Assembly (NCBI RefSeq): GCF_018617875.1 | Contig: NZ_JACSKZ010000002.1 | Location: forward strand, 558,001 to 622,000 | Direction: 5' to 3' | Source: Exiguobacterium algae | GTDB lineage: Bacteria; Bacillota; Bacilli; Exiguobacteriales; Exiguobacteriaceae | Length of the DNA: 64,000 bases | Part shown: piece by piece, positions 25,236-33,854 of the stretch | Layout of the letters: each line of letters begins with the position of its first letter | Numbering within the stretch: position 1 is the stretch's first letter | Notes under the pieces: generated by a model | Database searches by the model: none | What the model was told of the DNA's origin: nothing | What the model saw: only the letters and a program-made list of their open reading frames with translations | Translations under genes and position numbers: made by a program

Positions 25236-26018
25236 TCAGCTGGACTGAAGCGTCCCGATGACTTCACCGAGTCGAACCGGACCGATTTTTTCACGGTCGA
25301 TTTGGACGGTGTCTTTCTCAAAACAGAGGACCACGGTTGACCCGAACGAGAAGTAACCGACTTCTTCCCCTTTTTCAGCTTGCTCCCCTTCGAGCGTCCA
25401 CGCAATCGTGTTTACATTCAGCGCCCCAACCATGATGTGCTCATAAGTCCCGGCGGCGCTGTCAAATCTTGTGATTCGACGGTAGTTACGCGATAACGGT
25501 CGTACGGTTTCTGTCAGTCCGATTTCATTGACCGGTGCTGAACGGTCCCCAAGTTCATAATGACTGAGCACGCGGCCCGCTAGCGGCACATGGACACGAT
25601 GGTAGTCGCGCGGACTCAGATAAAGCACACAAACCGTCCCACCTGCATAACGGCGCGCCTCTTGCTGTGAACCAAGCAGTTCAGCGAGCGTGTACGTCTG
25701 TCCTTTCACTTCAAACCGGCTGTCGTCCGTGATGTCCTGGACGACCGAAAGCTTCCCGTCACATGGCGAAACGATCGAGTTTTCCTGTGAATCGATCGGG
25801 CGCGCCCCTTCTTTCAGGTGTCTCGTAAAGAACGCATGAAGACTCGGGTATGTCTCAATGGATTGTTCCGCCTCATCGACATCGATGCCGTATACTTTCG
25901 CAAAAGATGGGATCAAGTGACGGCTCATATTCGATTGGGCAAAGGCCTGCAACCGGTTAGCAATCATCGGAGATGCGTTCAATTCAAATAACGTTTGATA
26001 CAATTGGCGGCGGATCAC
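25236..26018 (-). CDS. psd: phosphatidylserine decarboxylase proenzyme
   Basis: 260 residues. The self-cleavage site is FGST (GST near residue 236), giving the pyruvoyl group; also SPCDGKL, YHRVHVP and GYFSFGSTVVLCFE typical of Psd. It makes phosphatidylethanolamine from the phosphatidylserine that PssA (42477-43175) supplies. GTG start at 26018 overlaps the stop of the thioredoxin-like gene as GTGA, with GAGGCG ahead; tight coupling with a thioredoxin-like protein is unusual for psd, which often sits next to pssA. Confidence 0.95.
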   Translation of the reverse strand: MIRRQLYQTLFELNASPMIANRLQAFAQSNMSRHLIPSFAKVYGIDVDEAEQSIETYPSLHAFFTRHLKEGARPIDSQENSIVSPCDGKLSVVQDITDDSRFEVKGQTYTLAELLGSQQEARRYAGGTVCVLYLSPRDYHRVHVPLAGRVLSHYELGDRSAPVNEIGLTETVRPLSRNYRRITRFDSAAGTYEHIMVGALNVNTIAWTLEGEQAEKGEEVGYFSFGSTVVLCFEKDTVQIDREKIGPVRLGEVIGTLQSS

Positions 26019-26434
26019 TGTTTCGCCTCCTCGTTTTTGAAGAACGTCTCATATTGTTGCTCCGAGACGGCGCCTTCAATCCGACCGATCTCTTTTCCGT
26101 CTTCAAACCGGATGACGGTCGGCGTGCCGTTGATTCCGTAAGTTTTCCATACGTCATGGTCCGCAAGGTTGATGGAAACCGCGTCGTACTCTTCAATCAT
26201 CGGTTCAACGTATGGCTTTACTTGTGCACAATATTCACACCCTGTTTGCCAGAAATAGACGACGACTTCCTTCTCATCATCGAGCTTTTGTTGTAGTTCA
26301 TCTGCCGTCACCGGATTGACACCCGTTTCCTCATTGGCGTTATTCAAAAAGAACAACAGACCGATTCCGATGACGATGATTGCTGCAATGATCGCGAATG
26401 TAATGAAATTCGCACGTTTCGCACTGTTTTTCAT
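26015..26434 (-). CDS. membrane-anchored thioredoxin-like protein
   Basis: 139 residues. N-terminal helix (about 10-31), then a thioredoxin fold with active-site CEYC in WQTGCEYCAQVKPYV and the cis-Pro segment GTPTVIRFEDG. It should sit outside the membrane and act as a disulfide oxidant or reductant, similar to Bdb or YtpP-type proteins of Bacillus. ATG after AGGAGG. First of two genes with psd, overlapping it by 4 bp. Confidence 0.88.
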   Translation of the reverse strand: MKNSAKRANFITFAIIAAIIVIGIGLLFFLNNANEETGVNPVTADELQQKLDDEKEVVVYFWQTGCEYCAQVKPYVEPMIEEYDAVSINLADHDVWKTYGINGTPTVIRFEDGKEIGRIEGAVSEQQYETFFKNEEAKQ

Positions 26435-26458
26435 TGTCTAATCCTCCTGTGGATGAAG

Positions 26459-26488
26459 TAAAAAAAGAACTGACTCTTGGAGTCAGTT
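26459..26488 (-). terminator. terminator of the DUF2929 gene
   Basis: AACTGACTC and GAGTCAGTT arms around TTG; minus-strand T-run follows. Confidence 0.88.
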
Positions 26489-26501
26489 TGGTTGTAGTGG
26501 A

Positions 26502-26696
26502 TTACTTTTCTGGCTCAACTTCACTGATACCCATGTCTTGGTTCAAGATATCTAGAAGCGCAACGAAAATTGTGATGGCAACGCCAAAACCTGTTGCGAG
26601 CATAGCGTTGAACTCTACACCGTCAACAGCAGAAATGATAAATACCGCTGTATTAGAGAGCAAAATCGCCCAGAACAAAGTTACGATGTAACGCAT
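26502..26696 (-). CDS. DUF2929 (YjzD-like) small membrane protein
   Basis: 64 residues with two hydrophobic helices (about 3-22 and 28-50) separated by a short polar loop, ending with an acidic tail. The RYIVTLFWAILLSNTAVFI opening matches the DUF2929 pattern. ATG 26696 with GGAGGGG; the longer frame includes the ribosome site. No known function. Confidence 0.75.
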   Translation of the reverse strand: MRYIVTLFWAILLSNTAVFIISAVDGVEFNAMLATGFGVAITIFVALLDILNQDMGISEVEPEK

Positions 26697-26746
26697 TGAA
26701 TGTCCCCTCCATCTCAAAGATGATTCGTAAAAATTCATACGACACT

Positions 26747-26755
26747 AGTATAGCA
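26747..26755 (-). promoter_or_regulatory. extended -10 promoter of the DUF2929 gene
   Basis: On the minus strand TGCTATACT, a TGn-extended -10, about 50 bp before the ATG. The -35 is weak, as usual for extended -10 promoters. Confidence 0.45.
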
Positions 26756-26858
26756 TTGTTCTCAGAAAATGTGTGAAGTCGATTGTATATTCTTTCCGTC
26801 AAATCCGGAAATATGATAAGGTCATAAAAACAGATAGATGAAGAAAAGAGGATGACTT

Positions 26859-27671
26859 ATGTCACGTTATTTAATCGCAGTTGACCTAGACGGCACACTG
26901 TTACAAGATGATAAAACGATTAGTGAACGAAACCTACGTGCTCTTCAAGCGGCCAGAGAAGCGGGGCACGAAGTCATGATTGCTACAGGGCGCCCGAAAC
27001 GTCACTCCATCATGTATTATGAACAACTCGGATTGACGACACCGCTCGTCAACTTCAACGGTGCACTCGTGCACCATCCAAAAGATCCGAACTTCGCGGT
27101 CACACACCGACCGATTCCGTTAAAAACCGCACATGAGATCATTCACGAAGTATCTGACTCGAAAGCGCACAACATCGTGGTCGAAGTGACCGATCATGTT
27201 TACTTCCAAAAAGATCCGCAAACGTTTTATAGCCCATACGCGGAACGGGCGTTAAGTGTCACGTCAGGTAACCTGCTCACGCAATTGCAGGAAGAACCGA
27301 CATCACTCCTCATCCACGCTACGGAGCAGCACGTCGACCAGGTCCGCTCCCGTCTCAACGACGTACACGCAAACGTCGTCTTAAATCGTCAGTGGCGCGT
27401 GCCTGAGCATATGATTGAAGTCATGAACAAGCATACGTCGAAAGCCGTCGGCATCCGTGAGGTATCGAAGCATTTAAACATTGACCGAAACCGAATCATC
27501 GCGTTCGGTGATGAAGAAAACGACCTCGAGATGCTCGATTACGTCGGCACCGGTGTCGCGATGGGGAACGCCATCGACGAACTGAAAGCAGTCGCTAATG
27601 AAGTGACGGCTTCCAATATGGATGATGGAATCGCATTGTTCTTAGAAGAAAAACTAGGAATCAAGGCATAA
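26859..27671 (+). CDS. Cof-type HAD-IIB hydrolase
   Basis: 270 residues. HAD motif I VDLDGTLLQDD at residues 8-18, motif II ATGRP, C2-type cap domain, and motif IV FGDEENDLEMLDYVGTGVAMGNA. Family members dephosphorylate sugar phosphates, flavin precursors or pyridoxal phosphate; the substrate cannot be assigned. ATG after GAAAAGAGG. Single gene ending at a palindromic terminator. Confidence 0.92.
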   Translation: MSRYLIAVDLDGTLLQDDKTISERNLRALQAAREAGHEVMIATGRPKRHSIMYYEQLGLTTPLVNFNGALVHHPKDPNFAVTHRPIPLKTAHEIIHEVSDSKAHNIVVEVTDHVYFQKDPQTFYSPYAERALSVTSGNLLTQLQEEPTSLLIHATEQHVDQVRSRLNDVHANVVLNRQWRVPEHMIEVMNKHTSKAVGIREVSKHLNIDRNRIIAFGDEENDLEMLDYVGTGVAMGNAIDELKAVANEVTASNMDDGIALFLEEKLGIKA

Positions 27672-27673
27672 GT

Positions 27674-27701
27674 AAAACCCGCTGAACGTTCAGCGGGTTT
27701 T
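27674..27701. terminator. bidirectional terminator, HAD / yitT
   Basis: Perfect 28-bp palindrome made of AAAACCCGCTGAAC and its complement. Confidence 0.9.
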
Positions 27702-27703
27702 CT

Positions 27704-28552
27704 TTATCGACGGAACGTTCCTTCCACGTCTTCTGTCGGCAAGATATTGATCCAAACGGACGGATCGGCATCTTTACAGATCCGTGTGATTTCCCGAACC
27801 TCATGTCGTTGCGCGACCATCATGAGCGTCGCTTTTTCAACCTTGGAATACGTTCCGATAGCAGGCATGAGCGTGATGCCACGGAACACGTGCTGATGCA
27901 GTTCCTTCGTCACTTCCTCGGGATGGTTCGTCACGATAAAGAGCGTCTGGCGCTGCGTGTTCGTATAAATCTCGTCGATTACTTTTGAAGTCACATATAA
28001 GAAGACGATTGTATAAAGCGCCGTCGGCCATCCGAACAAGAACCCTGCCCATAGCGCAATCATCATGTTCATCAGAAATAGATAGACGCCAACGGAGTTG
28101 TTCGTGAATTTCGCCAAAATCAGAGCGACGATATCAAACCCACCGGTCGAGGCCCCGTATCGAATCGTGATCCCAGATCCGATCGCGAGAAGCACCCCAC
28201 CGAATACTGCATTCAACAACGGATCGTCAGAAAGGATTGTCGCCTGCGGAAGGACACGAATGAACGCCGTAACAGCAGCAACACTGATGAGTGTGTGAAT
28301 CATCATGTTTCGACCGAGCATGAAATAACTGACGATCAAGAGCGGTGTATTCAGTACGAAGAACCAAATCCCTTCCCCCAGTTCGAACGGTGTCCCGGCG
28401 AATAGTTTCGTCAGGATTTGGGCGAGACCCGTGAATCCGGTCGAGTAGACACCGGCTGGAATTAAGAATAATGTCATGGACAAGGCAACAAACAGCCCTC
28501 CAATAATCGAGACGACCCCGATTCGTGTGTGTTCTTTAACGGCTTCCGTCAA
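27704..28552 (-). CDS. YitT-family membrane protein (DUF161 + DUF2179)
   Basis: 282 residues. Five or six hydrophobic helices (about 12-190, including GSGITIRYGASTGGFDIVALIL, the glycine-rich DUF161 signature), then a cytosolic DUF2179 domain (about 200-280, QTLFIVTNHPEEVTKELHQHVFRGITLM). TTG start at 28552, 7 bp after AGGGGAG. Several Bacillus paralogues exist; some affect sporulation gene timing or ion leakage, but no role is firmly known. Confidence 0.9.
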   Translation of the reverse strand: MTEAVKEHTRIGVVSIIGGLFVALSMTLFLIPAGVYSTGFTGLAQILTKLFAGTPFELGEGIWFFVLNTPLLIVSYFMLGRNMMIHTLISVAAVTAFIRVLPQATILSDDPLLNAVFGGVLLAIGSGITIRYGASTGGFDIVALILAKFTNNSVGVYLFLMNMMIALWAGFLFGWPTALYTIVFLYVTSKVIDEIYTNTQRQTLFIVTNHPEEVTKELHQHVFRGITLMPAIGTYSKVEKATLMMVAQRHEVREITRICKDADPSVWINILPTEDVEGTFRR

Positions 28553-28652
28553 GCTTCAACTCCCCTTTCTCAAAATAGCTAAGAATCAAGATAACATAGT
28601 TTAATCGCCCTGCATACATTAAATCTGTCGGAGCGTCACCCATTCTTCCATA

Positions 28653-28682
28653 GAAAAACAAGCCGGCAAAAGCCGACTTGTT
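28653..28682 (-). terminator. malP terminator
   Basis: AACAAGTCGGC and GCCGGCTTGTT arms with TTTT loop on the minus strand, then TTTTTC. Confidence 0.9.
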
Positions 28683-28698
28683 CATGTATAGCGATTGG

Positions 28699-30996
28699 TC
28701 ACGCTTTCACAGTTTCAATCGTAACCGAGTCATTTGCCGGTACAGTAACCGCATTTCCGTAAACTGAAATCGTCACGTCCGTACCACCTGTTTGTTTGAT
28801 CGTCACTTGTTCACGAGTCGATGAGACCGTCAAGTGATGATCACGCCAAAGCATGTTGAATGAATAGCCGTTCCAATCTTTTGGAATCATCGGGCTAAAC
28901 GAAAGTTCATCGTTTTGAATACGCATCCCTGCAAATCCATGTACGATTGACATCCACGAACCGACCATCGATGTGATATGAAGACCATCTTCCGTGTCGT
29001 TATTGTAGTTGTCGAGGTCAAGTCGTGCCGAACGTTGGTACAATTCGACCGCTTTGTCTTCGTAACCGACCTCTGCTGCAATAATCGAGTACACACATGG
29101 TGACAAGCTCGACTCATGAACCGTGCGTGGCTCATAGAAGTCAAAGTTCGCACGCTTCTGCTCTACTGTGAAACGATCGCCGAACGTATAGAGTCCTTGG
29201 AGGACATCCGCCTGTTTGATGAAGTTCGAGCGGAGAATCCGGTCCCAAGACCAGTTTTGGTTGAGCGGGAGGTGCTTCGGATCGAGATCTTTAACGAGAA
29301 TCTGTTCCTTATCCATGAAGCCGTCCTGTTGCATGAAGACGTCCGGAACAAGGTCATCTTTCGGATAGTACATCTTCGCTTGGATATCCGCCCACTTCGC
29401 GAGCTCCGCGTCTGTGATGCCAAGTGTCGACACGAGCTCTTCAAGACGTGCCGGTTCGGCGTCTTTCAAGTAGTTATACACTTCTTGCGTGTATTCAAGT
29501 GTCCAGGCAGCAATCAAGTTTGTATACCAGTTGTTGTTGACGTTGTTGTCGTATTCGTTCGGACCTGTGACGCCCAGGATCATGTACACGTCTTTGTGCG
29601 GCACAAAGTTGACACGACTTGCCCAGTAACGCGAAATCTCGACCAATACTTCAAGCCCGTATTGTCCAAGGTATGACTTGTCGCCTGTGAAGTTTGTGTA
29701 GTTGTAGATGGCGTGCGCGATTGCTCCGTTCCGGTGGATTTCTTCGTGCGTGATTTCCCATTCATTGTGGCACTCTTCCCCGTTCATCGTCACCATCGGA
29801 TAAAGCGCGCCTTCCATCCCGACATTTTTCACAGCATTTTCTTTCGCTTGCGGCAATTGGTTGTGACGGTATTTGAGCAAGTTCCAAGAGACTTCCGGTT
29901 TAGTCGTCGCCAAGTAGAAGTGGAGACAGTACGCTTCTGTATCCCAATACGTGGCACCACCATATTTTTCACCTGTGAAGCCTTTCGGTCCAATGTTCAG
30001 ACGTGAGTCTTCACCTGTGTAGGTTTGGTACATGTTAAAGATGTTGAAGCGAATCCCTTGTTGTGCCTCTGCATCCCCATCGATGCGAACATCCGCGTCT
30101 TCCCAGCGTGCGAGCCAGGCATCCGTCTGTTCAGCCAAGAGCGTCTCAAATCCTTTTTCGAACGCCGCTTCGACACGCTTCATTCCTTCCGACTGGAGGG
30201 CATCCACCTCGTAGTCACGGTTCGTGACGACCGAGACGTATTTGTATGCCGTCGCCGTCTCACCTGCAGACGTATTCACCGTGAATTTATTCGCGACGAA
30301 CGTATCGGTTGCTTCCAACACTTCACAACGTGCACCCTCGACGTCGGCAATCATCGATGCCGTCACGTGCCAGTCGAGTTTTTTCGTTTTCGTCGTCACG
30401 AATCCGAACCGTTCTTCGACCCCATGTTCGACAGGGAGCCAGAACTTCTCGTCATAGTTCGAGTCTTCGTTGACAACATCTCCATCTAAGTAAGGCGTGA
30501 ACTCAATATTCGCTTCGTAGTTGACCGGTGTCACGTTGTAGCGAATCGCAAGAATTTCCTTGTCCACGATTGAGAAGAAGCGGACGACTTCAACTTTTGT
30601 TTCTTCCGTTCCATTCATCAAAGTAAAGGTACGCGTCAATACCCCACGTTGCATGTCCAATTCACGAGTGAAGTCCTTCACTTCCCATTTTGCCAAGTCA
30701 ACAGGAGTTCCATTAATGGCAACACGTAATCCGATCACGTTTGTCGCATTCAATACTTTCGCAAAGTACTCAGGATATCCGTTCTTCCACCATCCGACAC
30801 GCGTTTTATCCGGATAGTAAACACCAGCCACATAGAAGCCCTGGTGTGTATCGTTCGAATAATCTTCTTCGAAATTTCCACGCATCCCCATATGCCCGTT
30901 TCCGAGCGATGTAATTGACTCAGCAAGCCGGTTCTCTTTCGGGTGAAGACCTTCTTCTGTTACTTTCCATTCATCGACTGCAAACAATCGTTTCAT
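28699..30996 (-). CDS. malP: maltose phosphorylase, glycoside hydrolase family 65
   Basis: 765 residues, normal GH65 length: N-terminal beta-sandwich, linker, (alpha/alpha)6 barrel, C-terminal sheet. The catalytic acid is Glu481 in GVTGPNEYDNNVNNNWYTN; phosphate-site segments HEEIHRNGAIAHA and HESSLSPCVYS are present. Splits maltose with phosphate to beta-glucose-1-phosphate and glucose in the cytosol. Other GH65 phosphorylases (kojibiose, trehalose) are similar, but the Mal context favours maltose. In many Bacilli a beta-phosphoglucomutase gene is adjacent; none is here. Upstream region has LacI-type operators. Confidence 0.92.
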   Translation of the reverse strand: MKRLFAVDEWKVTEEGLHPKENRLAESITSLGNGHMGMRGNFEEDYSNDTHQGFYVAGVYYPDKTRVGWWKNGYPEYFAKVLNATNVIGLRVAINGTPVDLAKWEVKDFTRELDMQRGVLTRTFTLMNGTEETKVEVVRFFSIVDKEILAIRYNVTPVNYEANIEFTPYLDGDVVNEDSNYDEKFWLPVEHGVEERFGFVTTKTKKLDWHVTASMIADVEGARCEVLEATDTFVANKFTVNTSAGETATAYKYVSVVTNRDYEVDALQSEGMKRVEAAFEKGFETLLAEQTDAWLARWEDADVRIDGDAEAQQGIRFNIFNMYQTYTGEDSRLNIGPKGFTGEKYGGATYWDTEAYCLHFYLATTKPEVSWNLLKYRHNQLPQAKENAVKNVGMEGALYPMVTMNGEECHNEWEITHEEIHRNGAIAHAIYNYTNFTGDKSYLGQYGLEVLVEISRYWASRVNFVPHKDVYMILGVTGPNEYDNNVNNNWYTNLIAAWTLEYTQEVYNYLKDAEPARLEELVSTLGITDAELAKWADIQAKMYYPKDDLVPDVFMQQDGFMDKEQILVKDLDPKHLPLNQNWSWDRILRSNFIKQADVLQGLYTFGDRFTVEQKRANFDFYEPRTVHESSLSPCVYSIIAAEVGYEDKAVELYQRSARLDLDNYNNDTEDGLHITSMVGSWMSIVHGFAGMRIQNDELSFSPMIPKDWNGYSFNMLWRDHHLTVSSTREQVTIKQTGGTDVTISVYGNAVTVPANDSVTIETVKA

Positions 30997-31052
30997 CTGT
31001 CTGCCACTCCTTTTTCTTTAACAAGGCTACTTTCGTAAGGACAACAACTTCA

Positions 31053-31066
31053 TGCAACCGTTTGTC
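31053..31066. promoter_or_regulatory. LacI-type operator-like site upstream of malP (weak)
   Basis: TGCAACCGTTTGTC, a degenerate copy of the site at 31121, about 60 bp before the malP start. A cre-like 12/14 match (31069-31082) lies next to it. Confidence 0.4.
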
Positions 31067-31120
31067 TATGAAAGCGCTGTATTTAATCTCATCTTTCATT
31101 TTACACAACTCAACACAGAA

Positions 31121-31134
31121 TGCAATCGTTTGCA
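31121..31134. promoter_or_regulatory. MalR-type operator upstream of malP
   Basis: TGCAATCGTTTGCA, a near-perfect palindrome of the LacI/MalR class centred on CG. It lies in the malR-malP gap and overlaps a possible malP promoter (TTGCAT-N16-TAAAAT on the minus strand). Binding by the adjacent LacI-type repressor is inferred. Confidence 0.6.
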
Positions 31135-31182
31135 TAAAACTTTTCTTTCTTTTTTCTCTCACAAAATCAGATTCAAAAGATA

Positions 31183-31210
31183 GAGCGATCTCGCCTTAAC
31201 GAAATCGCTC
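31183..31210 (-). terminator. probable terminator after malR
   Basis: GAGCGAT (31183-31189) and ATCGCTC (31204-31210) arms, loop 14; minus strand followed by the loose T-rich ATCTTTT. Weak terminator, so partial read-through into malP is possible. Confidence 0.55.
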
Positions 31211-31215
31211 CGGTT

Positions 31216-32277
31216 TTATTTTCGAATATCCATCGACTCAGTCGTCTGCGTGTCTTTCTTTTGCCCGCACGACTGACGCACGACTAAATAGTGCGGGACG
31301 ATCACACGTTTTCCGTAAGGCGGTGCACTGTCACCGATCTGTTCGATCAAGCAATTCGTCGCCTCGAACCCGAGGCCAAAGATGTTGATTTCGACTGATG
31401 TGAGCGGCGGATTGGAATGTTCAGCGATATACGCGTTGTTAAAGCTGACGATTGCGACATCATCCGGAATCTTCAATCCCATTTCGCTCAACGTGCTGAT
31501 GACCCCTAACGCCATCATGTCGTCACTAACTACAACAGCTGTAGGGGGCTGGTCATTCTGCCAAAGTTCACGGACAGCTTTCGCTCCACCCTTCGTCATG
31601 AATTCGGCCCTGGCAATGTAGTCCTCGCTTACCGGAATCCCCGCCTCCATGAGGGCTGTCGCATATCCATTACGGCGGTCTTGAGTAACCGCGAGCTTAT
31701 CCGAACCCCCGATGAAGGCGATCCGGCGATGACCTAAGTTATAAAGGTGTTTCGTTACCTCACGACCCGCGAGGTAATTATCCGTATCGACATACGTAAT
31801 CGAAGAAGCATCCCCGAACGGCTTCCCGACCACGACGAACGGAAACTTCGTTTGACGTAAGTATTGGACGACTTGATCGTCTTCCCGTGAATACAATACG
31901 ATGACACCGTCAACGCGACGACCTTGCACCATTTCGATTACACCGGACAAGACTTCTTCTTCCGTCACGCCAGTCGTCATGTAAAGTGAGTAACCATTTT
32001 GATGCGCCTTCGTGCTGATCCCACGAAGTACTTCTGGGAAAAACGGGTTTTGTAATGTCTTCGTTGCAGCACTTGGCATGACGAGCCCGATCGACTGTGT
32101 TGAGCGGTTTGCGAGACTTCTTGCGTGAATATTCGGATGATAGCCGAGCTCTTCCATTGAACTCCGTACACGTTCTTTTGTCTTTTGGCTGATTCTAGGA
32201 CTGTTTGCAATGACGCGTGACACCGTAGACGGTGCAACATTTGCATGTTTTGCGACATCTTTAATTGTGATTTGCAT
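31216..32277 (-). CDS. malR: LacI-family maltose/maltodextrin repressor
   Basis: 353 residues. N-terminal LacI helix-turn-helix (IKDVAKHANVAPSTVSRVIA, 5-24) and hinge helix ARSLANRSTQ, then the periplasmic-binding-protein-like effector domain with typical HRRIAFIGG and DDMMALGVI segments. Usually binds maltose or maltodextrin-phosphate signals and represses the mal genes; location between amylase and malP supports this. Conserved operators GCAAACGTTTGC lie before malF, malE, the neopullulanase gene and malP. ATG with AGGGGGGAACACC. In one operon with the genes upstream (39-bp gap after the amylase). Confidence 0.9.
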   Translation of the reverse strand: MQITIKDVAKHANVAPSTVSRVIANSPRISQKTKERVRSSMEELGYHPNIHARSLANRSTQSIGLVMPSAATKTLQNPFFPEVLRGISTKAHQNGYSLYMTTGVTEEEVLSGVIEMVQGRRVDGVIVLYSREDDQVVQYLRQTKFPFVVVGKPFGDASSITYVDTDNYLAGREVTKHLYNLGHRRIAFIGGSDKLAVTQDRRNGYATALMEAGIPVSEDYIARAEFMTKGGAKAVRELWQNDQPPTAVVVSDDMMALGVISTLSEMGLKIPDDVAIVSFNNAYIAEHSNPPLTSVEINIFGLGFEATNCLIEQIGDSAPPYGKRVIVPHYLVVRQSCGQKKDTQTTESMDIRK

Positions 32278-32316
32278 GGTGTTCCCCCCTGCTTCCGTTA
32301 TTTCATTCCTTGCTGT

Positions 32317-33831
32317 TTATTCCATTGTGCCTTTACGACGCTTCCACATGACCAAACCTGTCAAAAAAATCGGGATTGCAACAACAAGTAATCCGATTGT
32401 CCATGGATTCACTTGTGATTCTTCGACAATGTAGGCGTTCGCACTTTCTCCGGATAGTTCAATTGTATACGTTCCGCGCTTGTTTGTGACGAGTTGAGAG
32501 AACAAAAGTCCCCGAAGACGCTTGTCTTCTCCAACTTCACTGGCATCGAATTCAATTTTCCGGTCTTCACTATTCATATTGATGGCGTATAATGCGGTGT
32601 CATCCCCATCTTTTCTTTCAAAGACGGCTATTCCATCCTCTGAGGCAATCATGCGTTGGTCACCCGTCGCAAATACCGGATATTCTTCACGCATTCGATT
32701 CATCGTCGCCACATATTCGTGCAAATCTTCATTTCCCGGGAATTCCATCATCGTACGGTTCGCCGGATCGGCACCTCCGGCTTGCGCATTCTCGGTTCCT
32801 TGGAACACGATGGGCATTCCGGGTGACGCATATAGTGCGAATAAGCCTAGACGTAGTCGACGTTCTGCCGATTCGACTCCACCGGACTCTGCTTGATACA
32901 TGAACCGTTCGACATCATGATTATCAAGGAAGATGGACATTTGATTGGGATCTTTAAAGAACGCCTCCGCGTAGCTTGCGGCAACATCGATTTCCTCAAC
33001 GTTCGCTTGCTTTTGCGTCATGGTCTTTGAGACCCGGTCATAGAATGTGAAATTCGTAATACTGTTAAATCCTAAATCATCATACTCGGCGACGTATCTC
33101 GGGTCTGGGTCGAACACTTCCGCTAATAAGTAGAAGTCTGGGTCGACTGTACGGACTTCTTTGACGAAGTCTTTCCAAAACGCTTTGTCGACATGGCGGA
33201 CTGTATCCAATCGATAGCCGTCAATCCCTGCTTCCTCGATCCAATATTTCGCCGCGTCGATCAAGTACGCTTTAACTTCCGGGTCCTCTGTCTTAAAGTC
33301 CGGTAAATCGAACAACCAATGCGTTTCTACCTGTTTCTGGTCTTTCCAGAACACGATGGGTAGCTGTTCGTGGAACCAGTCCGGCTTTTCTTCGACCCAC
33401 GGATGGTTTGGTCCAACGTGATTGACGACGAAGTCGAGAATGACTTTCATGTCTCGCTTGTGCGCTTCCTCGACGAGTTCCTGTAAGTCTTCTTTCGTCC
33501 CGAATTGCGGGTCGATGTTATAAAAATCTTTAATCCAATAGCCATGATAGCCATCTGGCATGTTTTCATACACTGGGGTCAACCAGATTGACGTGAACCC
33601 GAGTGAATCAATGTAATCCAGCTTTTCGATGATTCCCGGGATATCCCCCCCATGAAAAGCTTTCGGGTCCTCCCGGTCCACCTGTTCATTGTTATCTGGA
33701 TTGCCATCGTTGAAACGGTCAACCATTATAAAATACATGCGTTCTTGCTCCCAAGTTGCTGCTTCTTTCGCTCCGACAACCGTCGGAAACAAAAGAAGCG
33801 ACAAGAGAACGAGCACGACGCTTCGTCTCAT
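32317..33831 (-). CDS. exported, membrane-anchored alpha-amylase (GH13)
   Basis: 504 residues. Signal peptide (VVLVLLSLLLFPTVVGA), GH13 barrel with DFVVNH (133-138), nucleophile Asp209 in GYRLDTVRH, acid/base Glu238 in LLAEVFD, Asp306 in FLDNHD; a short C-terminal beta domain; then a C-terminal membrane helix (about 477-497) closed by WKRRKG. It would act at the outer membrane face and feed maltodextrins to MalEFG. LPDFK precedes the nucleophile, resembling the LPDL region V of BaqA-type amylases of Anoxybacillus and Geobacillus. Fourth gene of malEFG-amylase-malR. Confidence 0.92.
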   Translation of the reverse strand: MRRSVVLVLLSLLLFPTVVGAKEAATWEQERMYFIMVDRFNDGNPDNNEQVDREDPKAFHGGDIPGIIEKLDYIDSLGFTSIWLTPVYENMPDGYHGYWIKDFYNIDPQFGTKEDLQELVEEAHKRDMKVILDFVVNHVGPNHPWVEEKPDWFHEQLPIVFWKDQKQVETHWLFDLPDFKTEDPEVKAYLIDAAKYWIEEAGIDGYRLDTVRHVDKAFWKDFVKEVRTVDPDFYLLAEVFDPDPRYVAEYDDLGFNSITNFTFYDRVSKTMTQKQANVEEIDVAASYAEAFFKDPNQMSIFLDNHDVERFMYQAESGGVESAERRLRLGLFALYASPGMPIVFQGTENAQAGGADPANRTMMEFPGNEDLHEYVATMNRMREEYPVFATGDQRMIASEDGIAVFERKDGDDTALYAINMNSEDRKIEFDASEVGEDKRLRGLLFSQLVTNKRGTYTIELSGESANAYIVEESQVNPWTIGLLVVAIPIFLTGLVMWKRRKGTME

Positions 33832-33854
33832 ATCGCTTCCTCCTTTTACGAGTA

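Noticed and set aside
29116..30489. Long + frames antisense to malP (also antisense to katA, odhA, addA)
   Set aside because: Arg/Val/Phe-rich shadows of conserved genes on the other strand, without ribosome sites.
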